Shown here: in pieces, positions 46,163 through 56,204 of the stretch
Layout of the letters: each line of letters begins with the position of its first letter
Position numbering within the stretch: position 1 is the first letter of the stretch
The notes under the pieces: model-generated
Seen by the model: the letters and a program-made list of their open reading frames with translations, nothing else
Told to the model about the DNA's origin: nothing
Databases searched by the model: none
Made by a program: the position numbers and the translations under genes
Assembly (NCBI RefSeq): GCF_020194955.2
Contig: NZ_JAFCIY020000001.1
Span: 1 to 64,000 of the forward strand
DNA from: Desulfuromonas sp. CSMB_57
GTDB taxonomy: Bacteria; Desulfobacterota; Desulfuromonadia; Desulfuromonadales; Syntrophotaleaceae
Direction: 5' to 3'
Length of the DNA: 64,000 nucleotides

Positions 46163-46975
46163 ATGAACGTAAAGGGCAAAATCGGCTTCATCGGCGGCGG
46201 CAACATGGGCGAGGCCTTGATCAAGGGGCTCATCAAGGGCGGTTGCGCGGCCCGGGACATCCTGGTGGCGGAGCCCGATACCGATCGCCGGGCATTGCTG
46301 ACCGAGCGCTACGGGGTAGGGGTCCGTGCCGAGAATGAAGGGGTGGCGCGGGATTGCACCCTCATCGTACTGGCCATCAAGCCGCAGATTGTGCCCGTGG
46401 TGCTGCCGGGTATCGCCGGCGCTTTTCGGGATGACGCCCTGCTCGTGTCCATTGTCGCCGGGGTGACCAGCCGTGCCCTGGAAGGCTATTTCAGCGGTTC
46501 GCCCCATGTGGTGCGGGTCATGCCCAATACCCCGGCCCTGGTCGGAGCCGGGGCGGCGGCCCTTTGCCCCGGCCGTTTCGCCACTTCTGATGATCTGGAC
46601 GCAGCCCTGGAACTGTTCAAGGGTGTGGGGGTTGCGCATATCGTCAGTGAAAGCCAGATGGATGCGGTGACCGGCCTTTCCGGTTCGGGGCCGGCCTATG
46701 TCTACACGGTGATCGAAGCGTTGGCCGCCGGCGGCGTGCTGGAAGGACTGCCCATGGACAAGGCCCTGGCCCTGGCGACCCAGACGGTCCTCGGTGCCGC
46801 CCGTCTGGTCCAGGAAAGCGGCGAGCATCCGGCCTTGCTGCGGGATCGCGTCTGCTCGCCCGGCGGCACCACCATCGCGGCCGTCAAGGTGCTGGAGGAG
46901 CAGGGTCTGCGCTCGGCCTTGATCAATGCCGTTGCCGGTGCTGCAAGGCGCTCCCGGGAATTGGGCAAGGAATAA
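46163..46975 (+). CDS. proC: Pyrroline-5-carboxylate reductase
   Basis: A 270-residue enzyme for the last step of proline synthesis (P5C to proline with NAD(P)H). The N-terminal dinucleotide motif is GFIGGGNMGEALI, VRVMPNTPALVG is the cofactor and substrate loop, and the dimerisation domain has the ProC signature TGLSGSGPAYV and CSPGGTTIAAV. Complete and of normal length. It starts 27 bases after the chemoreceptor gene but has no functional link to it. Confidence 0.96.
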   Translation: MNVKGKIGFIGGGNMGEALIKGLIKGGCAARDILVAEPDTDRRALLTERYGVGVRAENEGVARDCTLIVLAIKPQIVPVVLPGIAGAFRDDALLVSIVAGVTSRALEGYFSGSPHVVRVMPNTPALVGAGAAALCPGRFATSDDLDAALELFKGVGVAHIVSESQMDAVTGLSGSGPAYVYTVIEALAAGGVLEGLPMDKALALATQTVLGAARLVQESGEHPALLRDRVCSPGGTTIAAVKVLEEQGLRSALINAVAGAARRSRELGKE

Positions 46976-46986
46976 CCGCGACCCAA

Positions 46987-47172
46987 TCAGCCTTCATTCT
47001 TCAGCCTTTTTTTCTCTTCAAATTCCCGGTTGACCTGTTCATAGCGGGCGATCTGCTCGGCCATGGACAGCTTGCGGCGGCAGGGGTGGCTGTGTCGCAG
47101 GCAGGCGGCGCAGCGGCTGTCGGGGCACCACTGGCAGAAACTGCAGTCCGGGCAGGGATGCTTTTTTTCCAT
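46987..47172 (-). CDS. Small Cys-rich protein (61 aa)
   Basis: A 61-residue protein whose first 31 residues hold seven Cys in tight pairs (CPDCSFCQWC, CAAC, then C) together with His, a likely metal-binding knuckle, followed by a basic/acidic helix. TGGAG lies five bases before the ATG, and codon use fits the neighbours. It comes 38 bases after gph on the same strand and is probably the last gene of that operon. I do not recognise a named family. Confidence 0.65.
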   Translation of the reverse strand: MEKKHPCPDCSFCQWCPDSRCAACLRHSHPCRRKLSMAEQIARYEQVNREFEEKKRLKNEG

Positions 47173-47210
47173 GGTGTCTCCAGGCCGCTACGGTTGATGG
47201 ATGAAATGGT

Positions 47211-47852
47211 TTACGCGGGGCGGTCGGGCGGAAACAGGCGCAGCAGGTCCGCGGGCTGTTCGGCGCGGAAGTCCCACGGGGCATCGTCGGCGCGGCCGAA
47301 GCCGTAGGCGCAGAAACAGGTACGGATGCCGGCTGCCCGCCCGGCGTTCAGGTCCGTATGGTGGTCCCCAAACAGTACCGCCCGTTCCGGGTCCGCCTGC
47401 AATTCACGCAGGGCCTGGAAGATCGGGGCCGGATCGGGCTTTTTGGGGAGGCCGGAATCGCCGCCGACCAGGCAGCTCAAAAAGGGCAGCAGGCCCAATT
47501 CAAACAGCAGAACCCCGGCCAGGTCCGCCGGTTTGTTGGTGACCACGGCCATTTTTTTGCCTTGGTGGGCCATCAGGAAATCGGCGATTTCCGGATAGAC
47601 CCGGGTCTGGTCCAACAGGTGGGCGCGGTAGTGATAAATAAAACGGTCCAGGCGGTCGGGCGAGAACTGATCATCCGGCAGGGCCCGGCGTACCAGCATG
47701 GTGGCTCCGTCCCCGACCATGCCGCGCACCGCGTCGATGCTGAGAGGGTCCAGAGACAGCTCCCTGCGCAGCAGGTTGACCGCTGTGGCCAGATCGGCGG
47801 CGGAATCGATCAAGGTACCGTCCAAGTCGAACAGAAAGACGTCCAGGGGCAT
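47211..47852 (-). CDS. gph: HAD-family phosphoglycolate phosphatase
   Basis: A 213-residue HAD hydrolase. Motif I is FDLDGTLIDS with the nucleophile Asp, motif II is VVTNKP, the Lys of motif III lies in LPKKPDPAP, and motif IV is FGDHHTDLNAG. A C1-type cap with helices follows motif I. This matches the Gph subfamily. The start is the ATG at 47852 (AAGGAG seven bases upstream); 64 earlier in-frame codons belong to the antisense/overlap region of the transporter gene. Ten bases after the Na+-symporter gene, so one operon. Confidence 0.9.
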   Translation of the reverse strand: MPLDVFLFDLDGTLIDSAADLATAVNLLRRELSLDPLSIDAVRGMVGDGATMLVRRALPDDQFSPDRLDRFIYHYRAHLLDQTRVYPEIADFLMAHQGKKMAVVTNKPADLAGVLLFELGLLPFLSCLVGGDSGLPKKPDPAPIFQALRELQADPERAVLFGDHHTDLNAGRAAGIRTCFCAYGFGRADDAPWDFRAEQPADLLRLFPPDRPA

Positions 47853-47862
47853 GACGCGCTCC

Positions 47863-49245
47863 TTAAAATAAACCGGCCAAGTAGGAAAACAGGCCGGTTT
47901 CGGCGATCTTGTTAATAAGAATAGCAGATACCGCCAGGGGAGCCAGGTAGCGCAACAGGGTATGCCAAACCGGGTAGACCCAGCCCTCGCCGCCGGCCAG
48001 CAATTCTTCCTTCTCTTCCTTTCCGCTCCAGAACCACCCCACATACACCGCCGTCAGCAACCCGGCGATGGGCAGCAGGTAGTTGGAGGCCAGCAGGTCG
48101 ATGGAGTCGAATATGCCGAGGCCGCCGAACAGGGTCACCCCGCCGAGGAGGTTGTCCGACAGGGCCGAGGGAATTCCGGCCAGGAAGGCCAGCAAGGCGA
48201 GGGCGCAGGTCGCCTGGCGGCGTCCCCAGCCCCGTTCATCGATGAGATAGGCGACTTGGGCTTCCAACAGAGAAATGGCACTGGTCAGGGCGGCAAAGGC
48301 CAGCAGCAGGAAAAATAGCAGCGCCAGCAGGTTGCCGAAGGGCAGGGTGGCGAACACCACCGGAATGGTTTTGAAGATCAGTCCGGGACCGGCGGCCGGT
48401 TCCAGGCCTGCGGAAAACACGATGGGAAAGATGGCCAAGCCGGCGATGAGGGCGATGGCCGTATCCAGCACGCCGACCCGCAGGCTGGCGCCGAGAAGAT
48501 TCTCCCGGCGCTCCAGATAGGAGCCGTAGGTGATCATGGCCGCCATGCCCAGGGACAGGGTGAAAAAAGCATGGCCGAGGGCTTCCAGAATGGCGCCGGG
48601 CGTCAGTTTGTGAAAATCGGGGCGGAACATGAAGTCGACCGCCTGCCTGGCTCCGGGGCTGAGCATGCCATTGACGAACAGCAACAGCAACAGAATCGCC
48701 AGCACCGGCATGAGGATTTTGCTCCAGCGTTCGATGCCGCGCTGGACCCCGCCGATAACGATGCCGAGGCACAGGCCGAGGAAGACCAGGTGCAGGAGTA
48801 TCTGGCGTCGGCCGTCGGCGATAAGGCTTGCGAACAGGCTTTCCACCGCTGTCGGAGACTGCCCGGCGAAGGCTCCCTGGATGGAGCGCAGCACATAATC
48901 CAGGGTCCAACCGGCCACCACCGAATAGTAGGAGAGGATGACGAAGGCGGCGATGACGCTGGTCCAGCCGGCCAGCTGCCAGGGGGAACGGCGGCCGGCC
49001 AGGCTGATGAAGGCGCCCACCGCGTCGCGCCGGGTGTGGCGGCCGATCATCAGTTCCGCCATCATGATGGGCAGGCCGACCAGGGTGATGCAGACCAGGT
49101 ACACCAGCACAAAGGCGCCGCCGCCGTTGTTGCCGGTGATGTAGGGAAATTTCCAGATGTTGCCGAGACCGACGGCGCTGCCGGCGGCGGCCAGGATGAA
49201 TCCCAGCCGCGAGGCCCACAGTGCACGGGGTTGGGATTCCTGCAT
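47863..49245 (-). CDS. Neurotransmitter:sodium symporter-family transporter
   Basis: A 460-residue protein with about 11-12 membrane segments. The first helix carries the NSS signature ILAAAGSAVGLGNIWKFPYI, which binds Na+ and the substrate in LeuT-type carriers, followed by NGGGAFVLVYL. The bacterial members move amino acids with Na+; the substrate here is unknown. GGGAG precedes the ATG. It lies between yggS and gph on the same strand. Confidence 0.93.
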   Translation of the reverse strand: MQESQPRALWASRLGFILAAAGSAVGLGNIWKFPYITGNNGGGAFVLVYLVCITLVGLPIMMAELMIGRHTRRDAVGAFISLAGRRSPWQLAGWTSVIAAFVILSYYSVVAGWTLDYVLRSIQGAFAGQSPTAVESLFASLIADGRRQILLHLVFLGLCLGIVIGGVQRGIERWSKILMPVLAILLLLLFVNGMLSPGARQAVDFMFRPDFHKLTPGAILEALGHAFFTLSLGMAAMITYGSYLERRENLLGASLRVGVLDTAIALIAGLAIFPIVFSAGLEPAAGPGLIFKTIPVVFATLPFGNLLALLFFLLLAFAALTSAISLLEAQVAYLIDERGWGRRQATCALALLAFLAGIPSALSDNLLGGVTLFGGLGIFDSIDLLASNYLLPIAGLLTAVYVGWFWSGKEEKEELLAGGEGWVYPVWHTLLRYLAPLAVSAILINKIAETGLFSYLAGLF

Positions 49246-49256
49246 AACGGCTCCCT

Positions 49257-49943
<687 letters not shown>

Positions 49944-49960
49944 GATGGCTCCCAGGGCAA

Positions 49961-50614
49961 TCAGGCGGAACAGTTGTCGTTCGTCGTGACCTGCCTCGAT
50001 GCGTCGAAGAGTTGATGGGCGCCGAGTTCTTCCAGGGCGGCGATGATCTCGCACAGGGGCAGGCCGACGACATTGGTATAACTGCCTTCGATGGCCGGGA
50101 TCATGAAGGCCCCCAGGCCCTGGATGGCATAGGCACCGGCCTTGTCGAAGGGTTCACCGCTGGCAATGTAACCCTGGATCTCCTGCTCTGTCAACGCCTT
50201 GAACCGGACCGTGGTGCTGACCGCCGCCTCGATGTGCCGGCCGGTTTGGCGATCCAGCACCGCATAGCCGGACAACACCTGGTGACTGCGGCCGGACAGG
50301 GACCGCAGCATGGCTGCCGCCTCGGCGGCATCGGCGGGTTTGCCGAGAATGGTGCCATCCCGCACCACCACGGTGTCGCTGCCGATGAACCAGCGCCCCG
50401 CCACCCCCGACTGTTCGGCCACCTCGCGGGCTTTGGCGAGGCTCAGCCGCCGCACATGCTGGTCCGCCGTTTCCCCGGGCCGTTCATCCTCCGGAACATG
50501 ACTGACCACGGTGGTGAAGGGGATGCCGACGGACGCCAGCAGTTGCCGGCGGCGGGGCGAAGCGGAAGCCAGCACGATGCCCTGGGGATGCTCTGCGTTG
50601 AAAGGCCCGGTCAT
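49961..50614 (-). CDS. maf: Maf-family nucleotide pyrophosphatase
   Basis: A 217-residue Maf/YhdE-like nucleoside triphosphate pyrophosphatase. The signature is [12 protein letters not shown] near residue 15, [13 protein letters not shown] follows, then IGSDTVVV with the catalytic Asp, LGKP, and [11 protein letters not shown] with the family's C-terminal NVVGLP. It hydrolyses canonical or modified dTTP/UTP-type nucleotides in characterised homologues. Its ATG overlaps the trmFO stop by four bases, a sign of coupled translation. Confidence 0.93.
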   Translation of the reverse strand: MTGPFNAEHPQGIVLASASPRRRQLLASVGIPFTTVVSHVPEDERPGETADQHVRRLSLAKAREVAEQSGVAGRWFIGSDTVVVRDGTILGKPADAAEAAAMLRSLSGRSHQVLSGYAVLDRQTGRHIEAAVSTTVRFKALTEQEIQGYIASGEPFDKAGAYAIQGLGAFMIPAIEGSYTNVVGLPLCEIIAALEELGAHQLFDASRQVTTNDNCSA

Positions 50615-51972
50615 GATGGTGCTCCCTGATCGGCGTCCCCATGCTCCGGCAATACCTGAAGTCGCCAGGGCTCGAGATCAGCAAGGGCCCGCTCCGCCAT
50701 GGCGAGGCGCCGCTCGGTACGTTTGCGGCGTCGATCCTCCAGGGGCGGGAAGAGGCCGTAGTTGACGTTCATGGGCTGGAAATTTTCCGGCTCCGCATCG
50801 GCCAGGTGCCCCAGCAGGGCGCCGAGGGCGGTGGTCGCAGGAGGCAGGAGCGGTTCTTTGCCGCGCCGCAGTGCGGCCGCGAACAGGCCGGCCAGCAGGC
50901 CGGTGGCGGCCGATTCGACATAGCCTTCGACGCCGGTGATCTGGCCGGCGAAGAACAGTCTTGGATCGCTTTTCAGCTGCAGACTCCGGTTCAGACAGGT
51001 TGGCGCGTTGATGAAGGTGTTGCGGTGCATGCTGCCGAGGCGGGCGAAACGCGCCGCCTGCAGGCCGGGAATGGAGCGCAGAAGGCGCCGTTGTTCCGGA
51101 TAGGTCAGCTTGGTCTGGAAGCCGACCATGTTGAACAGGGTCGCATGGCGGTCGTCCTGCCGCAGTTGGACCACGGCGAAGGGATCGCGCCCGGTGCGGG
51201 GATCGGGCAGGCCGACCGGTTTCATGGGACCAAAGGCCAGGGTCATGTCGCCGCGGTCGGCCATTTCCTCGATGGGCATGCAGCCTTCGAAATGGATCAG
51301 TTTTTCAAAGGGGCGCCCCGGCACCCGCTCGGCGCTTTTCAGGGCGGTGACGAAGGCCAGGTATTCTTCCCGGGTCAGAGGACAGTTGACGTAATCATCC
51401 CCGCCGCGCCCGTAGCGAGACGCCCGCCAGGCGATGCTGAAATCGATGGAATCGGCCTCGACGATGGGCGCGATGGCATCGTAGAAGTACAGCTGTTCCC
51501 GGCCCGTCAGAGCCGCGATGGGTTCGGACAAAGCCGGCGAGGTCAGCGGCCCCGAAGCGATGATGACGGTTTCCGCAGAGGGGATGGCGGTGACTTCCTG
51601 ACGACGCAGTTCGATCAGTGGGTGGTTCTCGATGTGTTCGGTGATGTAACCGGCAAAGGCCTCCCGATCCACGGCCAGAGCGCCGCCGGCCGGCACCGCC
51701 GTGGCGTCGGCGGCGGCCATGAACAGGCTGCCGCAGCGACGCAGTTCCTCCTTCAGGCAGCCGACGGCGTTGTTCATGCCGGTGCCCCGCAGGCTGTTGG
51801 AACAGACCAGTTCCGCCAGGTGCGGCGATTGATGGGCCGGTGAATAATGTTGCGGTTTCATTTCGTAAAGAACCACCGACTGCCCCTGACGAGCGGCCTG
51901 CCAGGCGGCTTCGCAGCCGGCCAGCCCGCCACCGATGATGAGCAAAGCGGAAGATGGTGTGGTAGTGGACAT
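50611..51972 (-). CDS. trmFO: Folate-dependent tRNA (uracil-54-C5)-methyltransferase TrmFO
   Basis: A 453-residue flavoprotein that methylates U54 of tRNA using 5,10-methylene-THF. The FAD motif is [13 protein letters not shown], followed by the TrmFO-specific [15 protein letters not shown] and the second nucleotide loop [16 protein letters not shown] near residue 335. Length is normal. The ribosome binding site is weak (a GAGG about 15 bases upstream). It overlaps maf by four bases. Confidence 0.95.
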   Translation of the reverse strand: MSTTTPSSALLIIGGGLAGCEAAWQAARQGQSVVLYEMKPQHYSPAHQSPHLAELVCSNSLRGTGMNNAVGCLKEELRRCGSLFMAAADATAVPAGGALAVDREAFAGYITEHIENHPLIELRRQEVTAIPSAETVIIASGPLTSPALSEPIAALTGREQLYFYDAIAPIVEADSIDFSIAWRASRYGRGGDDYVNCPLTREEYLAFVTALKSAERVPGRPFEKLIHFEGCMPIEEMADRGDMTLAFGPMKPVGLPDPRTGRDPFAVVQLRQDDRHATLFNMVGFQTKLTYPEQRRLLRSIPGLQAARFARLGSMHRNTFINAPTCLNRSLQLKSDPRLFFAGQITGVEGYVESAATGLLAGLFAAALRRGKEPLLPPATTALGALLGHLADAEPENFQPMNVNYGLFPPLEDRRRKRTERRLAMAERALADLEPWRLQVLPEHGDADQGAPS

Positions 51973-52018
51973 GATGGGTCGGAGCCTCTTGTCGGATCAT
52001 GCCGGCTGTCATGCGCAA

Positions 52019-52044
52019 ACGACCGGGCCGGGCGGCCCGGTCGT
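52019..52044 (-). terminator. Hairpin between topA and trmFO
   Basis: ACGACCGGGCC pairs perfectly with GGCCCGGTCGT around a four-base loop. On the minus strand it is followed only by a short TTT, so it is a strong stem with a weak T-tract. Confidence 0.5.
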
Positions 52045-52075
52045 CGAAGGGACGCCGGCGGGTGTCGATGAAGGA

Positions 52076-54421
52076 TTACTTCTTTTTGGAGGAAGGGCCC
52101 TTTTCGGCCGCCGATTTTTTCGCGGCCGGTTTTTTCGGCGCGGCTTTTGGCTCGGGCGCAACCAGGACTTCGCTCCAGTCGCAGTTTTCCTGGGGGCATT
52201 TGCGAAAGGTGCCCTGGCGCTTGGTGGTTTTTTCCACTACCAGGGGAAAGCCGCACTTGGGACAGGGCTCGGCAATGGGCTGATCCCAGAGGGCATATTT
52301 GCATTTCGGATAACGATTGCAGGAGTAGAACAGCTTGCCGTAGCGACTCTTCTTCTCCATCAGTTCGCCCTCTTTGCATTCCGGGCAGGTGATGCCCAGG
52401 GCCTTGGGCTTGACCAGGGGTTGGATATTCTTGCATTCCGGGTAGGCGGAGCAGGCCAGAAATTTGCCGTAGCGGCCCTGTTTGACCAGCATGGGGGCGC
52501 CACACTTGTCGCAGGTCTGGTCGGAGACCTCCGGTTCTTCCTTTTCCGCTCCATTCAAGGGTTCCGTATAGCGGCAGTCCGGAAAGCCGGAACAGGCCAG
52601 GAAGCGCCCCGAACGCCCCAGTTTGATGACCAGCGGCTTGCTGCACTCGGGGCAGGTGCGATCGGTTTTTTCCGTGGTCACATCCTGCTTGGAGACCTGC
52701 TTTTCTTTTTCCTTCAGCAGAGCGATGAACGGTTCCCAGAATTCCTTCAGCACCGGTCGCCATTGCATCTCGCCGCGCGAAATGGCATCCAGTTCCTCTT
52801 CCATCTGCGCGGTGAACTGGTAGTCGACATATTTTTCAAAATGGTTGACCAGCAGATCGCTGACCACCATGCCGACGTCCTCGGGAAAAAAGACCCGTTT
52901 TTCCAACCGCACGTATTTGCGCATGGTCAGGGTGTTGATGATGGAGGCATAGGTGGAAGGCCGGCCGATGCCGTTTTCTTCCAGGGTTTTGACCAGGCTG
53001 GCCTCCGTAAAGCGCGGTGGCGGCTGGGTAAAATGCTGGGCCGGCAACAGTTTCCGGCATTCGACCGGTTCCCCTTCGGCCAGGGCCGGCAGAGTGCCTT
53101 CCGCCTCTTCCTCTTCGTTGACGGTATCCGAATCCTCGATGTAGAGTTTCATGAATCCGGGAAACCGTACCACCTGGCCGGAGGCGCGGAAGGTATAGCG
53201 CTCCGCCGCCGTCAGGTCGACGGTGGTGGCGTCGAGGATGGCGGAGGCCATCTGCGAGGCCATGGTCCGCTGCCAGATGAGACGATAGAGCCGGTACTGG
53301 TCGGAGGAGAGGTGGCCCTTGATCTGCTCCGGGATATGGCCGAGGCTGGTCGGGCGAATCGCCTCATGGGCTTCCTGGGCGTTCTTTGCCCGGTTCTTGA
53401 AGGCCCGGGGTTGTTTCAGTGCGTATTCCTTGCCGAACAACTTGACGATGAGGTCATGGGCTTCGCCGGTGGCCACCTGGGACAGGGCGACCGAATCGGT
53501 ACGCATATAGGTGATGAGACCTTCCGGACCCTGGCCGATGTCGATGCCCTCGTAAAGTTTCTGAGCCACGCTCATGGTTTTGCGGGCTGAAAAACCGAGT
53601 TTTCGGCTGGCTTCCTGTTGCAGGGTGCTGGTCGTGAAGGGGGCGGCCGGATTGCGTTTCTTTTCCGTCTGCTTGAGGCGCGTGACGGCAAAGGGCGCGG
53701 TACCGACGGCATTGACCACCTGTCGGGCATCCGCTTCGTTGGCCAGGGCGAACTTGTCCAGGGTTTTGCCGTCCAGGGCGTGCAGGCGGGCTTGAAAGGC
53801 CGCGCCGTGGGCGGTTGTGAGGTCGGCATCGATGGTCCAGTATTCCCGGGCCTCGAAGGCATTGATTTCTTTTTCCCGCTCGCAGATGAGCCGCAGGGCG
53901 ACGGATTGCACGCGTCCGGCGGACAGGCCGTAACGGATCTTTTTCCAGAGAAAGGGCGACAGGTTGAAACCCACCAGATAATCGAGCACCGAGCGGGCCT
54001 GCTGGGCGTCGACCAAGTCCCGGGCGATACGGCCCGGCGCGGCAATCGCTTCCTGGATGGCGCCCTTGGTGATCTCGTGAAAGGTGACCCGCTTGACCTG
54101 GGGTTTTTTGCTGCTTTCGGGGATTTCCAGTGCTTCCAGCAGATGCCAGGCGATGGCCTCGCCTTCACGATCGGGGTCGGTGGCCAGAATCAATTCCTGG
54201 CTGCCGGCCGCTTCCTTTTTCAGGGCGGCGATATGCTTCTTGCTTTCCGGCAGAACATGGTAGATGGGTTCAAAGTCATGCTCCACGTCCACGGAACCCT
54301 GTTTGCTCGGCAGGGCCCGCACATGGCCGTAGGAAGCCAGCACCTTGTAGCCGGGGCCGAGGAATTTCTCTATGGTTTTCGCCTTGGCAGGAGATTCGAC
54401 AATAACCAGGGATCTTGCCAT
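52076..54421 (-). CDS. topA: DNA topoisomerase I
   Basis: A 781-residue type IA topoisomerase. The Toprim region starts MARSLVIVESPAKAKTIEKF and includes ILATDPDREGEA; the active-site Tyr is in GLITYMRTDSV. Four C-terminal zinc modules follow from about residue 590: CPEC...CSGFPDC, CDKC...CSAYPEC, CPEC...CNRYPKC and CPKC...CPQENC, then a Lys/Ala-rich tail typical of DNA-binding ends. GAGG lies six bases upstream. It relaxes negative supercoils. Between smg and trmFO. Confidence 0.97.
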   Translation of the reverse strand: MARSLVIVESPAKAKTIEKFLGPGYKVLASYGHVRALPSKQGSVDVEHDFEPIYHVLPESKKHIAALKKEAAGSQELILATDPDREGEAIAWHLLEALEIPESSKKPQVKRVTFHEITKGAIQEAIAAPGRIARDLVDAQQARSVLDYLVGFNLSPFLWKKIRYGLSAGRVQSVALRLICEREKEINAFEAREYWTIDADLTTAHGAAFQARLHALDGKTLDKFALANEADARQVVNAVGTAPFAVTRLKQTEKKRNPAAPFTTSTLQQEASRKLGFSARKTMSVAQKLYEGIDIGQGPEGLITYMRTDSVALSQVATGEAHDLIVKLFGKEYALKQPRAFKNRAKNAQEAHEAIRPTSLGHIPEQIKGHLSSDQYRLYRLIWQRTMASQMASAILDATTVDLTAAERYTFRASGQVVRFPGFMKLYIEDSDTVNEEEEAEGTLPALAEGEPVECRKLLPAQHFTQPPPRFTEASLVKTLEENGIGRPSTYASIINTLTMRKYVRLEKRVFFPEDVGMVVSDLLVNHFEKYVDYQFTAQMEEELDAISRGEMQWRPVLKEFWEPFIALLKEKEKQVSKQDVTTEKTDRTCPECSKPLVIKLGRSGRFLACSGFPDCRYTEPLNGAEKEEPEVSDQTCDKCGAPMLVKQGRYGKFLACSAYPECKNIQPLVKPKALGITCPECKEGELMEKKSRYGKLFYSCNRYPKCKYALWDQPIAEPCPKCGFPLVVEKTTKRQGTFRKCPQENCDWSEVLVAPEPKAAPKKPAAKKSAAEKGPSSKKK

Positions 54422-54484
54422 GCGCGCCTCGAAGTCGGATTAAATTACCGGGCCGGCCTTGTCCAGCGGCCCGCTGGAAACGGC

Positions 54485-54513
54485 AAAGGCTGCAGGTATC
54501 ATCCGCAGCCTTT
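54485..54513 (-). terminator. Hairpin between smg and topA
   Basis: AAAGGCTGC and GCAGCCTTT are perfect complements with an 11-base loop; on the minus strand TTT follows the stem. It is just after the smg stop. Confidence 0.5.
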
Positions 54514-54525
54514 AATGCGCTTCCC

Positions 54526-55011
54526 TCAGTGATAAAGTCGGGCCCAATCGTCTTCCATGAAGCAGTCGACTTCCCGCAGCCAAGTGCTGTGGGAGTGGGA
54601 GAAGAGGGTCAGGGCGGTCAGGGTTTTCATCTCCCCCAGGCTGACCTCGTCGTCGGCCATGTTCAGGGCCTTGTCGATGATCTCCTCCTGGACCTCGTCG
54701 TCGATGATGCCCATTTCCCGGATTCTGACCAGGAAGCCACGTGCCTCCCGGGACAGGGCCAGGCATTCGTCGGTGGTGAAGATCCGCTGGCTGGGCACGA
54801 CCAGAGGGGTATTTGGTGACTGATTGTTGGGTTGCAGGGACAAACTCTCCATCCAGTTGAAGGCAGCGTCGATCTCTTCGGCATCGAAACCGACGGCCAG
54901 AAGTTCCTCGACCAGATCGCTGCTGGCCGGCAGTTGTCCATCCTCCATGACGTAGTGGGCAATCAGGCTGACAATGGCCAGGACACGTTCCTTACGCGGG
55001 TTGCCGGTCAT
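54526..55011 (-). CDS. smg: Smg/DUF494 family protein
   Basis: A 161-residue protein of the Smg/DUF494 family. It starts with the conserved helical ERVLAIVSLIAHYVMEDGQ and AEEIDAAFNWMESL, and near the C-terminus has MGIIDDEVQEEIIDKAL and EVSLGEMKTLTALTLF. Members are found between dprA and topA in many Proteobacteria; the function is poorly known. GGAGG lies seven bases before the ATG. The two flanking hairpins suggest it is partly uncoupled from topA. Confidence 0.93.
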   Translation of the reverse strand: MTGNPRKERVLAIVSLIAHYVMEDGQLPASSDLVEELLAVGFDAEEIDAAFNWMESLSLQPNNQSPNTPLVVPSQRIFTTDECLALSREARGFLVRIREMGIIDDEVQEEIIDKALNMADDEVSLGEMKTLTALTLFSHSHSTWLREVDCFMEDDWARLYH

Positions 55012-55024
55012 AAACCTCCGTTAT

Positions 55025-56122
55025 TCAAAGGTTCTGCTTGCGGACAAAGTACATGCCGGGGAGTTGTTGTACGGCGCCGGCAAGTTCTAAGTGGAGTAAA
55101 ATAGCCGAAAGGTCCATGGGTGTCAAGGCGCATTTCCTGGCCAGTTGGTCGATGTGTAGCGGTTCCGGGCCGAGTTTGTCATAAACGGTTCGTTCCGGTT
55201 CCGGCAGAGGCTCGATGGAGCAGGGTGCCCGATGCGGTTTTGGGGCCAGGGGTAGGTGGGGCCGCAATACGGCCAGGATATCCTCGGCGCCGGTGACCAG
55301 ATGGGCACCGTCCTTGAGCAGGCGATTGACGCCCTGACTGCCTTCCGTGTGCACGGCACCGGGAACGGCAAACACTTCCCGTCCTTGGTCGAGGGCGAAT
55401 TCGGCGGTAATCAGGGAGCCGCTGCGTTGGGCGGCCTCGACCACCAAAACGCCCCGGCAGAGTCCGCTGATGATGCGATTGCGCCCCGGAAAGTGGCCTT
55501 TTAAGGGTTGCGTGCCGGGTGGATATTCCGAAAGGATACCGCCCTGTTCATGGAGACGTTGAAACAAGCGGGCATTTTCCGGAGGGTAGATGTGATCGAT
55601 GCCGCAACCCAGCACCGCCACCGTATCGCCGCCGCCATCCAGGGCGCCTGCATGGGCGGCGCTGTCGATGCCGCGCGCCAGGCCGCTGACGATGACAAGC
55701 CCCCGTTCCGCCAGGCTACGGCTGATCTCACCGGCCAGGAGCAGCCCCTGGGGGGAGGCTCGGCGCGCTCCGACCACGGCCAGCGCTTCACCTTCCGGCA
55801 GGCGGCCGCGCAGGTAAAGCAGGGCGGGTGGGTCGAAGATGGTGCCCAACAAGGCGGGATAGCGGTCATCATGCCAACGGGAAAGGATGCGCACCCCCAG
55901 CTTGACGAGCCGATCACGGGTCCGCAGAAAGTCGGGATCATCCGGTGCCGGAAGCCCTGCCGCCGCGGCCGGGCCGATTCGGGCCCGTTCCCGCCAGGCG
56001 GTGGGGCCGGCGGCCAGCACCGCATCCACATGGCCGAAGGCCTCCAGCAGACGGCCGATGCCGACCCGGCCCAGCCCCGGGGTGAGATGCAGACGCAGCC
56101 AGGATTGCTCAGTGGGGGTCAT
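55025..56122 (-). CDS. dprA: DNA processing protein DprA
   Basis: A 365-residue protein that in naturally competent bacteria loads RecA on incoming single-stranded DNA. LGCGIDHIYPPENARLF and GGILSEYPPG near the middle, and the IISGLCRGVLVVEAAQRSGSLITA segment, are the DprA/Smf Rossmann-like core; a C-terminal winged-helix (LARKCALTPMDLSAILLHLEL) is the DprA tail. The ATG at 56122 gives the normal N-terminus, yet there is no clear ribosome binding site and a terminator lies only 17 bases upstream. Thirteen bases before smg. Confidence 0.95.
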   Translation of the reverse strand: MTPTEQSWLRLHLTPGLGRVGIGRLLEAFGHVDAVLAAGPTAWRERARIGPAAAAGLPAPDDPDFLRTRDRLVKLGVRILSRWHDDRYPALLGTIFDPPALLYLRGRLPEGEALAVVGARRASPQGLLLAGEISRSLAERGLVIVSGLARGIDSAAHAGALDGGGDTVAVLGCGIDHIYPPENARLFQRLHEQGGILSEYPPGTQPLKGHFPGRNRIISGLCRGVLVVEAAQRSGSLITAEFALDQGREVFAVPGAVHTEGSQGVNRLLKDGAHLVTGAEDILAVLRPHLPLAPKPHRAPCSIEPLPEPERTVYDKLGPEPLHIDQLARKCALTPMDLSAILLHLELAGAVQQLPGMYFVRKQNL

Positions 56123-56139
56123 GAGGTAACAGCACGCAT

Positions 56140-56187
56140 AAAAAAAACCGGCGGCGCTGCCGAGCTGGCAGTCGGCGGCCGCCGGTT
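56140..56187 (-). terminator. Rho-independent terminator of the LysM gene
   Basis: On the minus strand AACCGGCGGC pairs with GCCGCCGGTT, with CTGCC/GGCAG in the loop, followed by eight T. It is 17 bases from the LysM stop and 17 before the dprA start. Confidence 0.92.
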
Positions 56188-56204
56188 CCATTCTGTTATT
56201 GTGT

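Noticed and set aside
43778-46828. Long open frame antisense to the chemoreceptor and proC
   Set aside because: The plus-strand proteins have clear domains; the antisense product is His/Gly/Gln-rich without any recognisable domain.
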